In this document: piece after piece, positions 37,536 to 51,243 of the stretch | How the letters are laid out: each line of letters starts with the position of its first letter | How positions within the stretch are numbered: position 1 is the first letter of the stretch | Assembly (NCBI RefSeq): GCF_000150275.1 | Contig: NW_002060949.1 | Span: 4,378,964-4,442,963, forward strand | Length of the DNA stretch: 64,000 nucleotides | Direction: 5' to 3' | Origin: Trichoplax adhaerens | Taxonomy: Eukaryota > Placozoa > Uniplacotomia > Trichoplacea > Trichoplacidae | The notes under the pieces: model-generated | Database searches by the model: none | Told to the model about the DNA's origin: nothing | The model's input: only the letters and a program-made list of their open reading frames with translations | Translations under genes and position numbers: made by a program

Positions 37536-37913
37536 GATGAACCTTCACTTGGCACAATTAAACCTAGTAGATTAAAACATTTTCAGCGATCGACCGGCAC
37601 CAGCTTCGCAAGCTAAGACCTTCTTGATACGGACAGCATTACACAATGGTGCAGTTGTACACTGTACTGTACAGTATGATGATAGAGGCGGAAAGAAAGA
37701 AAAACGTACAGTACAGTACTACAATACGTACAGTACAGTATTGCACTGTACACTGTACTGCACCGTACAATACGATACTACTGTATTGTGATCTCTTGTA
37801 GCTGTACTGTGTATAATACAGTACGGTACTATGAGTCTACTGTATGACCGTGTTACAACTTACTCGAGCCTACGGCGCTAGTTATCCACTAGGCACAGTG
37901 GAGGATTGGACAC
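37536..37913. promoter_or_regulatory. Shared promoter gap between the divergent SIGMAR1 and EIF3H genes
   Basis: 378 bp separate the two start codons, so both core promoters and 5' UTRs lie here. The gap contains GTAC-palindrome clusters at about 37657-37678, 37707-37775 and 37803-37833, similar to those at 34-35 kb, and the G+C-richer stretch near 37860-37905 leading into EIF3H. No clear TATA box. The use as a bidirectional promoter is inferred from layout alone. Confidence 0.6.
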
Positions 37914-40234
37914 ATGGCGGATTACAAGATGAGCAGGGCTGAAATTGATGTCCCCATCAAGAAAGTCTCGATAGATGGCCAAGTAAGTCTTTATCATACC
38001 ATAGCACGTACTTCTCGATTGTGAGGAAGTTGAGAATGAACTATATTCTCAATTTGTGATGGACCCGTAATTAAAGTAAATCAAGTCTTCAACTCCTTAA
38101 TCCTAAAACGATCCAGTAATTAGTACTCGCTCAACAGCTTCTATACTCTTATTGAAATTTCAATTGTACATGAATATTTTCATGTACTTCTTTCTAGTAT
38201 ATATCGACTCCTTTCACAGAAAAATTTTAACTTTTTATCTTCGATAACTTGGAATACAAAAATAGAAACAATACAATTTTAGTACTCTGCTCCAAGTGGT
38301 TAATTAGGAAAAATTATCGTAACCGATCATACACGTAAACTGGATGCGCATACTTTACCGTACCATGATCACTATCAGATGAAGCAAGAGAATAATTAAC
38401 TACCCTTTACTTGGTGCATCAAATATAACCAATATGTATATATCAATGTACAAATAGAAAGCGTACTTCCATCTTTTTTCCTTTCTCATTGCTGAGTCGA
38501 TCTATTCTGTGTGTCAATGACGTACTGGTGAGTGTTATAGTGTAGTAGACTTCGGATCAACTTGACCCGAGAATTCTTCTAATAAAGTATGCTATCACCT
38601 ATAGTGCGAATACTCGATACATCTTGTGTCGTAGTTCTATTGAGTGCTGTATTTCTAAAACATGAAACACTATTCTTAAATTTTACACTAAATTGACCAA
38701 CGGTCAATATCATTGTGTCATCGATGACAAATCTTAACTGTCATTACAGTAATCCTCTATTGAATGTATTGCAAAATACGTATATTGAAGCACAACTCAC
38801 TTCGATTATTTGTAGTGTTAATTATTAATCCGTATTACCAATAGGTAATCTTACAAATTATCAGACACTGCCAGAGTGAGCGAGATAGCACTGATTTGGC
38901 ACAAGGTGTCTTGCTTGGCATGCTGGTCGATAATTGTACAGAAGTCACCTACTGTTTTCCATTCCCGGAATTTACCGAAGCAGATACTGATAACGGTAAG
39001 AGAATATATCAATAGAAAATAAAATTGATGGTACTATGTAGTTAACTTACCATGATGTTCTTATTCTATATCCCTATAGACATTGAAATGTATCAACTGG
39101 ATATGATGAAGTATTTACGATCTATAAATATGGATCACATGCAAGTCGGATGGTACAGAGCTAGTCCTTTCGATTTAAATGTCATCAAAGACATGTTGGA
39201 CTCCCAATATACGTACCAAAAACAAATCCATGAATCTGTTGGTCTACTATTCGGTACAAAATCCCTACTATGATCGTTTGTTTGATTGTTTTATTAGTAA
39301 CGATAATAATCCAACATATTGTATTGTACAGTACATGCCCAATGTAATTCGGTTATAGCAATGGAGTAATAATCCTATCCTTTCAATTGACTATGGTTTA
39401 TCCTCACTATTAAAATGTTCATAGATCCAATTAAAGCAGCTCAAGGTAACTTATCCATGAAAGCTTATAGATTATCTTCCAAAGTCATGGAAATGTACGG
39501 TCAAGGAAGTACCGAATTTACCGTAAACAGGTGAATTTGATGATATCAGTTAAGGCAGGAAAGTACCATCGCTATTTGTAACATCCACACTTTATAAATT
39601 TACATAGTATATTAGCAGCTGGGCTGAGTTACGAAAATATATTTGAGGAAATTCCTGTAGAAATTCGAAACTCTAGCTTGTGCAACGTGTATTTGGCGCA
39701 ACTAAAACTGAATCACTCGTCAGCACCCACAAGCTACTTGACTCTAGGAACAGAGTACGTAAAATACGTAATATTGTCATAGACATGGTATATATATTGA
39801 TCATTCAATAATATTCTTTACTGATATCATCCTTTGTAGCTCACATTTGGAAAAGTCCCTACGATTGCTTTCGGAAAGCCTAGACGAATTACATCAAGAA
39901 GCTGGAAAATTATCAGTATACCATAAGACACTAAGGATGCACCATCAAAAGCAGCAGTCTTTACTGAAAAAGGTGAATTAATAATACTACTGATTACAGT
40001 TGCTTTCTGAGATCTTATATTGACTATTTTCAAATTTCCTAGCGAGGAGATAATGCAAAGGCACGTGATGATGACGACTCAAAACAGAATCGACCCCCTC
40101 CAGCTCCTTATCGACTAGATAATCTTTTGGTTGCCAACCAAACGAATAAATTTTGCCAAGAATTGAATCAGTATGTTTCACAGAGCTTCAGCAAACTATT
40201 TCTAGCAGAAGCTCTTGAAAATAATGAAAGTTAG
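37914..40234 (+). CDS. EIF3H: Eukaryotic translation initiation factor 3 subunit H
   Basis: MPN-domain subunit of eIF3, the scaffold that recruits mRNA to the 40S ribosome. Seven exons: 37914-37982, 38845-38995, 39080-39253, 39425-39530, 39608-39754, 39840-39972 and 40043-40234. They join in frame to 323 residues (human 352). Conserved stretches in order: KKVSIDGQ, AQGVLLGMLVDN, CFPFPEFTE, NMDHMQVGWYRA, LLDSQYTYQKQIHESV-like (DMLDSQYTYQKQIHESVGLL), DPIKAAQGNLSMKAYRLS, ENIFEEIPVEIRNS, and the C-terminal PPPAPYRLDNLL and SKLFLAEALENNES. As in other eIF3h proteins the MPN fold lacks the JAMM zinc ligands, so it is structural and not a protease. The first intron (862 bp) is the longest. Start chosen because it gives the VSIDG motif in phase 0. 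Confidence 0.96.
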
Positions 40235-40309
40235 GCTAAAAAACGTCCTTCAACATAATACCACACTATGTGTTATATATATATATATATACTATCGTAG
40301 TTGTTTATC

Positions 40310-40315
40310 AATAAA
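40310..40315 (+). terminator. Poly(A) signal AATAAA of EIF3H
   Basis: AATAAA 76 nt after the EIF3H stop, preceded by a short TA repeat at about 40272-40291. Confidence 0.65.
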
Positions 40316-40743
40316 AACCTATTCCAAGTAAAATGTATCATGCGGTATTTTATGTTGTTGCTAAAAATAATTAAGCGTCGAAAATAGTTAATTCGGGGAT
40401 AACTATCTAAACAGCGATTAGGTAATGACATTTTAGTTAAGTTGATATCAGTATCAGCTACAAGTCACTCTTTTCGAACTTGAGATAATCATTTAATAGG
40501 CATACAAGAAATTTTTAAAAGCATAGGATTACCACAATCTGCATCTTTATTTTCTGGATGAATGGGATACTACCATCCAATATAAATAAATATTAAATTT
40601 ACTATAAATTTAAAAAGTGTACTGCTGTGTACTTCGATACCTGTAACATCAGGAACAATCCTAACGCCATAACGTATATTCTTATACACACAAAACTCTA
40701 GATCGCTAATTTTTGAAATGATTATAATATACACGAAATATAT

Positions 40744-40974
40744 TTATTGAGAACTTTGACTAGAAACCAACACATTAGTTAGATATCTATCGGCAACAAC
40801 AAGAATAATTATCAAGTTTGTAGTTGTCGCACCACTTAAAGATTTTATCATTCTTAGCCTCCGTAATTGACGGCAAACTGTGGGTATATCCTGACATTTT
40901 TGCACATAAGATTTAATAATTTTAAAAATGAATGAAAAGCCTATTACTTGACTTATTTTTCTCAAAAACTCCAT
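40744..40974 (-). CDS. Doubtful 76-codon frame, function unknown
   Basis: An ATG-to-stop frame with a mixed hydrophobic and basic composition (QKCQDIPTVCRQLRRLRMIK, then TTTNLIIILVVADRYLTNVL as a possible membrane helix). It is tail-to-tail with EIF3H. No family recognised and no splice partners seen upstream. It could be a small gene, a terminal exon or chance. Confidence 0.2.
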   Translation of the reverse strand: MEFLRKISQVIGFSFIFKIIKSYVQKCQDIPTVCRQLRRLRMIKSLSGATTTNLIIILVVADRYLTNVLVSSQSSQ

Positions 40975-41549
40975 TCAATAGAATGAAGGAAACCTACGGG
41001 CGAAAGATTGCCAAACTATAAAAGATTTCACGGTCAATAAGCTTGATTCTCATTTATTTTGATCGTCAGCCTGATAAATATATATATGATACAGTAAAGC
41101 ATTAATATCTAAAATTTAATAACCTTTCCCAACTCATGACAGCAATCTAAGGGCTTATACTAAAATAACATTACTCACCACCAATTTCAGCGGTTTAATT
41201 GGAAATAGTTCATACTTGAGATATCGCATCAAATATCAGATTTAATTTTATTAGACTGGAGTGCATTTCTTTTATGAATGAAAGATCATATCATAAAAAG
41301 TATTTGCAGGACAGCTTACCAAAAATTAAATAGTAAACGTATAATCAAGTAGGTAAATAATAACAGCTACACATATACTCTCATCATACTAATGATAAAA
41401 TAAAAATTACATAGAAATGTAGAGCATAGCTGGAATAGATTATTAAGCAATAAGTGAGGATATAAAAATGGTTGTTACGCAGCAAATATTAAGTGTAGAA
41501 CGACTCCATAAATAAATATGTATAGGAAGAGTATAAGATAAATATATTA

Positions 41550-41720
41550 ACACGAATTAAGAGAATAGTCTCGCGCCTAGAGTAAAATTAGGTTATCCAT
41601 TTAATGTAGAGCCATTGGCTGAAGAATAGGTCACGACTATGAGAGGGGATACCTGGATGGACGAGCGAATCTCATACTGAAGCTTAGAGTCGTGTCTACG
41701 AAAATAGTACAGTTAGACTA
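41550..41720. other. G+C-richer patch with nested inverted repeats
   Basis: The patch stands out from AT-rich surroundings. CACGACT at 41632-41638 pairs perfectly with AGTCGTG at 41688-41694. Just inside, ATGAGA (41639-41644) pairs with TCTCAT (41670-41675), leaving a 25-nt loop and a 12-nt bulge. No tRNA box pattern, snRNA or 5S motif is recognised. It could be a small structured RNA, a mobile-element relic or chance. Confidence 0.35.
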
Positions 41721-43380
41721 GCTATCGGACTTACTGCTGTACTTAAAAAGTATTCTAAATTTTTTACATTGTAATAAACTGATTTTAACCTATACACTTC
41801 TTGGCCTTCTTATAGTTATCGGTAATTACCAAAAAGTGGAAGTATAGTTTGGAATTAGCTTGTTACAATAAAGTAATTGCGATAACTTATTACCTAACTA
41901 CGTTATCTTCTTCAGTTTATTCAGGAAGATTTTATGCTGTATTTTACTAAGAGTATCTTTACTAGTAAGTAAATATCTATCTAGGACTCGGTTTTACTCT
42001 ACCGTATGCAAACCGAAATAGGTAAAATTTATTAAATCGGCGATAAAGAAACTATTCTATCATTCGCATCCAAATTTGTCTTAGAAAATATAATTCGAAG
42101 CAATTTCTAAACAGTATTTCGCTTGAAAATTTTTTAAAGCGATATAAATAGGACTTCATTACATTACTTTAAAATCAATCTCAAAAGCAGTACTACTGCA
42201 CTTACCATTTAATCACGTATTCTTATCATGCTCTATCTATCACAATTTGGTTAAAATCTTAAAGTAGCCTGGCCCATGTTTCAAAAGCATCCGATGATTA
42301 AAGTTCTCTATAAAATTATTCCTGAGTACAATAGTTCATGCATAGATGACTATTAAACTTTATTCCCTGCGTCAAAATTAGCATAAGTATATTGACGGCT
42401 AACACTATGAAAGGGGTTGCTTACTATATTATAGCAGATTTAAGCTATTGGTCATCAGTGTAATTAAATTATTCAATTTTTTAGCTAATTTTTATTACCG
42501 ATGTCATTAATAGACCTTTTACAGTAGACTATGCATACTTTATCTTGATGTGCACATTTTCTTTATTGCCCTAACAATTTTGGTACCAAAAGTGAAGTAA
42601 ACCCTTTGTATCGCATGATGGATTAGTCTTCTATTAAAGCCTACTAGCGGGCTCTAAGTTATCAATTGTGTTTGAATCTGGTATGGAAGAAAAAATAGCA
42701 CTGATATCAGGCTCCTTTTAGGTCTGAATAGCTAAAATTTAAAGAAATGGATCCTTATTATCTAATTTAACAGATTTGAACAAATTACACGGAATAGCTT
42801 TTTTCTGTACCGATAGAAAGAAATTGACGGATCTAATTAATTAATATAGAATTAAACGTCCAGAAATATGCAATATATCGCGATCCTATCGAGTATTAAT
42901 AGTAACTATACGCAATGACAAAAGTATCATTGATGAACTGAGGTAATAACGTCGAACGATTACGTTTAATAGTTCAATTCTAATACTTTAATTTTAAAAA
43001 CTAAATTTCCTCCTGGATCATAAAATTTAAGAGATAGTATTCACAATACATTATCAGATAGCAACTACATTATATCAATTCATTCTGTGATGCGATTTGA
43101 GGGTATTTAGGCATAATTTGGTTATTTACTAAACCATCTTACCATACAACTAATATAAGAGCTTAGTTGCTAATACTAGAATTTCATTATTATGATGATA
43201 AACTAATGTAAGAACTTTTAGATAATGACACTTGATGGCTCAATTCTAACACATTATTTAAATCTAAATTACTATATAAGTATTACAATTCAGGTAATTA
43301 CATTTACAAATCATTAACAGTAACTGCATCAATAAATCACCGTAGAAAGCTATGTACATTTTAAAATACTTTAGCTTGCT

Positions 43381-43460
43381 AATAATAATAATAATATTAA
43401 TAATAACATAAATACTAAATATAAATACAAATAATAATAAAATAAAAACGATGATAATAA
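43381..43460. repeat. Imperfect AAT trinucleotide microsatellite
   Basis: A run of AAT/ATA units interrupted by TTAATAATAAC and ACTAAATAT, followed by more AAT units. It is a simple repeat with no other content. Confidence 0.9.
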
Positions 43461-46400
43461 TATTTTAGCTTGCTTCTCGCTCCATTAAACTTAATTTTCA
43501 AAAATAATTTCGTTATTTGACTATTGCACTACCATGAATTCAATTAAATTTTAAAATATTTCTCAAAATTTAATCAAAAATAGTGATAGTAAACATGTTC
43601 ACTCGCTATTGCTAATCCGTATGGTTATACTGTTATCTCAAATTATTTTTGCTATACTAATCTATTTAAAATGTGTACTCCATCATAAGCGTTTAAAGTA
43701 ATTCTACGCGTGAAATATTCTATAATACAATTCACGTACAATACATCAACATCATTATATTTTTAATACTCTACACTATGAATTTAAATCCATTCTAAAC
43801 TGACTTTCGACGGTCATCAGTAAGCTAGGTTCCACGGAATGATATATGGCATCTATGGGTAAATCCTTTTGTTGCTAGCCATAAAAAGGAAGAATTGACG
43901 TAAGCTGTTTTGTAATGTTGACGGAATATTATGATGGTACTTTGAAAATCCTAAAATACAGTAGATAATCTTAGAGACAGAATAGCAACTCTAAATATTG
44001 ATTTATTTCAATATGACAAATACCTATTATTGCTCACACTTAATAATAGACAAAAATTTATATATGGTCAAAAAATAATAAAAAATTCGCTCAGTAATAG
44101 TGGATGGCATGTAATCGAAAGCATTGTAATTTACTCCCGTTTTTCTTAATCATAATTAACAATAACTCTAAAGACAACTTCAACAATTTATCATACTTAA
44201 GAGCCTTCGTGCAGATGTGCTATCTTGACGAATATTAAAATAAAGAGAGAAAAGAATAGACATGCAAAATCCAAACAATAAAAGACTACTTCGGTATTCT
44301 TTTAACGTCTTGAAAATATAGACGAAATATGCAGTTGGAATTTATTGTTCAAGCTATTTTTACAAACAATTAAAAGATTATTTTTTTAAAAACATCTGTG
44401 ACATAACTAACGTAACTAACGTATGAATACCAATCTATACCACTTAAGCTTAATCTACTTGTAAGAGCTAGTTTTATATTTTAATGTGAATTAATAAATT
44501 TAAAATCTATCTCAAGGCCGCTATTACTTATAACCTTTTATATATCTAAATCTTTGGCTATAATAGGAAGGATTCAATTTTCTAGGTTGCCATTATATTT
44601 TAATATAATATCAATTACATCATTAGCCTATTATCGAAATGTAGAAATTCTAATAGGATAAGATAATAACAAGAGATTAGATCTTAACTATTATAAGAAT
44701 TTTAGTAAATATAAACAAAAACAAACTTCTAAAACAGGAATTCAGTTGTATCCTAAGTTGCATAATTGAATCAACTATACAATTAATTTCACTGATTATA
44801 TGCTTTGCATTCACTCATATGTACGCGCAAGAAATAAGTAATATCATAAAAAATTTGAGGTTATACACTTAGAAATAGTAATAATGATGAATTTTAGGGG
44901 ATAAAGAATACTTAATTAAAGTTTAATTTAAAGTTCTCAAACTATAGACTCACCAACATTCGGATGTGTCTATCAAGCCGTTAGTATATCATATTTATAA
45001 TAGTATTTTGCTCTTAATCAGTTTACCGCATCAAACGGTCCATATATTGTACTATGTTAATCTATCCTACACATACCGTAGATAGTCTATGAAAAAGGAA
45101 AGCTCTGTTTTATCCTATCATCAAATTTAATTATCATGCACACTTTTCAATAACCTATATGAGCACAATGATAAGTATTCATAAGATGATGAATAAGGAT
45201 TGATTTAGTAATCTAGAAATATCGCATCTGTGGGACGATAATTACTTTTTAGATGTATTAAAACTACTACGGAAGATTAAAGCGCTAATCACTAACCTTT
45301 GCTATTATGGATCAATTATCTTTATCAGAATGACAAATTGATATCCCATACGTTTTCTTTGGCGTCAAACAATCTGTAACATTGAAGATAAATTCTATCC
45401 ATTTCGTTAACTTTATTGACCAATCTATTTATTTATATCATTCATTATTACACTGTATTATCAGAAAATTTGCGAATGAACATATATAACATATTTATGT
45501 CTATACAACAATATATACTTATTCGATGTGCTAATTCAGCATGCTGTGTATACAATAAAAAATTATTTTATCAACGTAATACTTATAACATTTAATATAA
45601 TATAAACTAAGTAAGTTAAAGTAAAAAGAAGGAATGACGATCATTTATAATAATAGAATTGTAGGGAAGTGACGTTAAGTCATATTGACGCAGATACTAA
45701 GTTGTACTGATGTCTAATAAATTGGTGAGTACATGATGATACGGTCAACTGTAATAGGTCGAGCTATTACAAGAACATAATAAAAATTAATATTAGAGTA
45801 ATGATCGTACTGTACCTTTATTCAATTTTTCATTAATTTCATTGATTTATGCCTGCTAAGAACTAATCAGTGGGTTTTAATATTATTGTTAAAATAAAAT
45901 TATCCTGGTAAAATGAATCATTCCTCGTCTAAAATTTAAAACATCTGCTATCATTCCTATCTAAGTATTTATAAAATTTTCTTTTAGTGTTTTTCAAAAC
46001 AATTGCGATAAGATCTTAATTTTCTTCTTCCGTATCGTTATTATGCAGTAATAAATGCTTGAATAGCATCCTAATTCATCCATTGCATACTGGTACTATA
46101 AATACGATGAAATGATCCGCTCTAAATAGTATTCACCTAAATAAGTTGCCAGCTTTTATTCCAGATTTACAAAAGTCATAGATTGTTAAGAGAAAAAATA
46201 AAGACGTTATCACCTTATTCTTTTTTTATTATTCGATTAATCTTTGTAGACATTCCATTAACTTCGAATCATCAGTAAATAAATTATCATAATTTTTATT
46301 ACCTTTTCTAATCAACTTTTCGTAGTATTTTAGACACTAAACTATCAATAAAATATAAATATTGATAGCAATAAAGCTATCAGTTTGAAAGATTTCCCAT

Positions 46401-49400
46401 TCATGCTGTTATCAGTAATTATTTGAATAAAAGAACATCAATTTTACAACCTAATCTATCCGATATTGAAATTATCTGAAATGAGATTCTTTAATAGAAG
46501 GGAAAGAATTCTTTTCATCAGATAGTAATCGAAAGTGAAATGTAAATTAATAAATCCCAAACTTAATTTATAACCTGACGTGATTTACATTAAATTCTTG
46601 GTTATGTTATTACGACACATACCGTCTCTATTTGTATCATGTCCTAATTACGATGAAGAATAGGAATAAGAAAAAAGTAAATATATTTTTATATTTACAG
46701 GGCTTTACGAGTTAAAACCTTTTTACCAAGATATTTGTACTACTTTTTATCTATCATTTCCAAACAATAGCTGTATTGATTTATTGCAGCTGTTATCGGT
46801 AGTTATAGAAAGAAAACAATGTTATCAATTAAGAAGTGAGTCAGAGGAAGTCCCATACATTATCCTGTTCTAGATAAAAGCAATACCTTTCTATCAACTT
46901 TGAATTATCATAGATAAGCACCTGTCGATTAAAAAAATAGGTAATCCATTGATAATTTAATTACAATAGCAAAAAGGATTCCAAAATTTCTCTGATCTTG
47001 TATTTAACTCAAAATTATAGGATAATAAACTATAATATAAGCAACTGAAATACCAAAACCAGCAAAACACTATCAAAAGAAAGTACATATATAAGCCAAT
47101 CATAGTGTAAAATATTGTAGTCTAATTCAATGGTTACTTGAATGAAACCTTCTTTTCATATTCCTTATTTTTTCATTAATCCCAATATGTGAAAGACAAT
47201 TATTTTTTAAGTTTATATTTTGTATAGAATTAACAGATTAATATCATGTTTGTTTATCGTGTCTATCCTCGTATAAACAAATTGGATAGACTAACACATT
47301 ATCATAATTCCATAATTACTTTAAACAATATTATTACTGCCGAAACAACATTGCAACTGTTTAAATTTAATTTTCCGCTTGAATGAATGTAATTCGTAAT
47401 AGCAACATAAGTGCTACCTCGGTTTTGGTATACTGCAGATGTATGTTAATAAAGTTGAATCCAACCGATATTTTACCTCTATCAAAATCGAGGACTCATT
47501 TCTTAATTTAAAGGCGCTTTCAAACTTACGTTTTTCAATAGGTTCTTGCATTTTCGACAATAGATATTAGATAATATGAAGTATGCTGACATCAAAGACT
47601 TATTGTCTACATATCCATTAGATTTATATTCAGTAATTATAGGGTCGATAGCCACAATACGAATAGAAAAATATATTTTACTAAAGACCACTTTTCATCC
47701 AAAAAAATATAAAATTAAATACCCTTGCCACTTTTTTACGGTACTCAGTTTAAATATGATCGAAACGACTACATTCTAAATAAGACTATTTTATCAAGAT
47801 AAATAGATTAGATAGCTACTATTGCGAATATTGTCCAACAATGCTGAATATCGTATCGCAACTGCATTATATATCATTATCAAGAAGTAAACAATAATCT
47901 TTGCTGATGAAGATATAATATGATATAATCTATCATAATTAGATCATTAAATTAGGTTGGAACAGATGATATTACATTAAAAACCGTGCTATAGCATAAA
48001 GCGAAATTTATCTACTAGACAATAAATATCATTTTTCACACGGTGAGAATTTATATTGTATTTTAGAGAAGATAGAACACCTTAGATTGTCCTATCTTAT
48101 TTGGGATTGAGTCTATTCTATACCCTCATTTTCTTTGATATTAATATTTTTAACGGCTGATAAGCTAGAAATAAATAATTTAAATGACGTAAGTTATTCT
48201 ATGATAAAAACATTTACTTTAGGTAATCAATGGTTTAGCAGTATTCTCCAGATTATTTGGAATGAATAAGTCTCGTAATGCAAATTTTTTCAATTGCTCC
48301 TCTTATTGTAAATCATATTTTTTTCTTTTTGTATTTTTATGCAGATTTCTACCATTACATAAGGTTCAATGGCAATATATAACCATGCATCTCCTATAGT
48401 ACTTCTGATACTAGCAGTAGAGTGAATAATGAATTTTTATCCAGTTATCAATAGTATGAATAGATTCCGACGATAAACCAGCTCAAAGTGTCGTGCAACC
48501 TGTCTTTACATGATGTTCTTTCAAGTATTCAACTTTTTTTATTTTTATTTTCTTTATAGATACAGTAGCTGTTAGTTAAAGATAATATGAAGATAAATAA
48601 ATCAATAGTTATTGTGTTTTTAAGGTTTTTAGTTTTCTTTCTCTCAATGAATCTTCTACTCTTTCCAACTGCCTGATATGGTGAAGAATTCAGAACGGTA
48701 TTGAAGCCCATCATTGGAGATCAATATACGCGTGTAACACCAATACGATTTTGCATTTTAATGAGTTGATATAATCAATATAATCATTAATGAGTGATTC
48801 TATTACATAGGTGTTCATTTGCAATCATGTTCTACGTAACAATAGCATTCTTAATCGAAGTTAGCTTTTATTCTACGTTGATATCGTCCATATGATATGA
48901 TAGAGAATAGAAGAGTGTAGAAATGTAGTTAGATAGCCTTTAATATCGTGAACTACCTAAATACTATTGTAAATTATTGACAATAACCATCATCCTCATA
49001 ATAATGATGATGATAGCGTAGATAAGTTGTACGAATAATATTGATTGTTGTTACAGATAAGACTGGCAAATAGATTAGATAACATGTGCAGATATATCAA
49101 GATAATGCAATTACTCAAAGTATTCAAGCGTTAAGTGGCTGTAATATCATGTTGATAGCAAGCCTCTACTTGTTATCGCTGACAGGACGAGTTTTTCTAA
49201 GCAGGAATAATATAAAATGAAGTAGAGTAAGATGATCATTACGCTATTAATTTTTTTTCAAAATACAATAAGTTGTTCTATAATTAATTAATAGTTATGT
49301 CAATACTGGTAAAGTTCACTTGATCTCAATATTTTACCTCAGACAGAGACAGACGCTCGAGCAAATAAGAAAATAATCAAATGTGCTAACCCTTTATTAT

Positions 49401-50916
49401 CTATTGATATCAAGGATTAGCATGACAATTTCCATCAAATTAACTACCATTGAATTAAACAACGTCACCGCCTATTCAGACTATTGAAAAAGCGATTGTT
49501 ATATTGACGTTAGCATTGATTCTACCGGACTAGCAAGACAATTCACCAATCAACATCTTATGTTATAATTAGCAGCCAAGTTGATTAACAATCATTTAAA
49601 AGCTTGAACGATTTAATTAAATTGTATCTGTGTTTATACTACAGACAACGATTGACAATATTCTAGGCAACATTAAATCTAATTGCATCCAGTTGGACCT
49701 GCAACAGTTTGATGTAATCTGTCCTCATCTTATCTTGTCAACTTGATCCTTCCTTGAATCCATAGAAGCATATCTGTTTTCTCTTTAATGCTTAAAATAT
49801 AGGTAATCAGATTTTTTCTTAAGTGGCAATCATTATTTTAAACTATGATTACTGATTTGGCGTAACATCGTTTTTTTCGTATTATTGCATTATTTATTAT
49901 AGATCTAATTGCAACCCATCACGACAATCTAAGCTAATCTTTATCAATACATCAAGCTTAATTCCTTCAGGTAATTTAAAAGAGAAATTGAAAACTCAAT
50001 TTTTTCTCTATGTATATTCTTTCTTTACGATTAATGAACTTGAGAATGATATTTTTACAATTTTTCGTCTTTATCTGTAATCACCTTCCATCTCAATCTT
50101 CAACTATACAGTTGTAGAAATCACTGCCTCTCTTGATTTCCTTTATAATCTTGACCAGATTTAGTATCAACTACATCGATCGTATTGATACTATTACATC
50201 TTTATAACCCCTAAATCTAATCTCTATTGTCTGCCTCCAAGTTTTTCTAACTCTTTATGATTCTATTGCCAGTTATCTAGCACACTATAAATATCTATAT
50301 GCTATTCGATTTATAACGCTATTAAGTTAAAATTTTATTTAAAAAAGTGGCTAAATTTCTATTGATGTGCGTTGGTGTTATTTACTCCCATTTCTATCAG
50401 TACCATGTAGACATTGAAATACCAATTGGAATTGCCTTATAAAATAATTATAATTGTCCTAACATTAAATTCTTAATTGGTCATTCCATTTCTCGACATC
50501 CTTTTATCCTATTCCAAAGTGTTTTTAACATTTGCATATGATCATCCACGATAAAATAATGAATAATAGAAAAATAGTAATCAAAATTAGCTTGTAAATC
50601 AACTCCTACACGATACACTTTATCTTGCTGATCAGAATATTTTCAGCGCAGACTATAAATAGCTAGCTTAGCAAGAAAATAATCTGATCTCAGATATCAA
50701 CTCGTTTTATTATCGAGAAAAAAAAACAGTTCTTGCAAACTAAAAATGTTGAAATATTATAGAATTATAGATATTATTATTAACTATAATAGATTTAACG
50801 AAAACTTAATCTTGAAGTACTTAAATTAATGAAGAACTATCGATACTTATAGATTACGTATAATTAAAGTATTGACCACAAAATCAAGTGCAGTACTTTC
50901 TTGTGAGGGGTCACAC

Positions 50917-51243
50917 AAGCTTTAAGAATTGCCAAGTATATTATTTATTATAGTTATGGTAACAAAGATATATGTTACCATTCTATTAATGATTTCGATC
51001 ATGCAATGAATCGTATTTTCTGTATATTACCTAAAGTTATATCTAGGAAGAAAGAAATTTATGACAGTGTTGCTGTTAAATCTACTAGTTATAAAAAATC
51101 TAATCGTACACAATTTGAAAGTTAAGCTAAAGCAATATTAGCTTATTAGTAGAATCTTTTACCAAGGTATTTAGTCTTAAATTCTTCTTCTTTGTACCAA
51201 TTAGCTGTACATTATAAAGCTGAAAAAGCTCTACTGCGTTAAA
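50917..51243 (+). pseudogene. Decayed reading frame of unknown origin
   Basis: One frame reads like protein across four in-frame stops: TQALRIAKYIIYYSYGNKDI, then INDFDHAMNRIFCILPKVIS and KKSNRTQFES, stop, AKAILAY, two stops, NLLPRYLVLNSSSLYQLAVH and KAEKALLR, stop. The amino-acid mix is more protein-like than in the neighbouring frames. I do not recognise the family. It is probably a remnant of a gene or mobile element, but chance is possible. Confidence 0.25.

Noticed and set aside
39827-40181. Two antisense frames over EIF3H exons 6 and 7
   Set aside because: They mirror well-conserved EIF3H coding exons and have no homology of their own.
47503-47779. Overlapping frames on both strands near 47.6 kb
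   Set aside because: Both are short, AT-biased and without homology; neither is preferred.
50956-50981. Perfect 9-bp inverted repeat ATGGTAACA / TGTTACCAT with an 8-nt loop
   Set aside because: One isolated short hairpin in AT-rich DNA is expected by chance and has no associated element.
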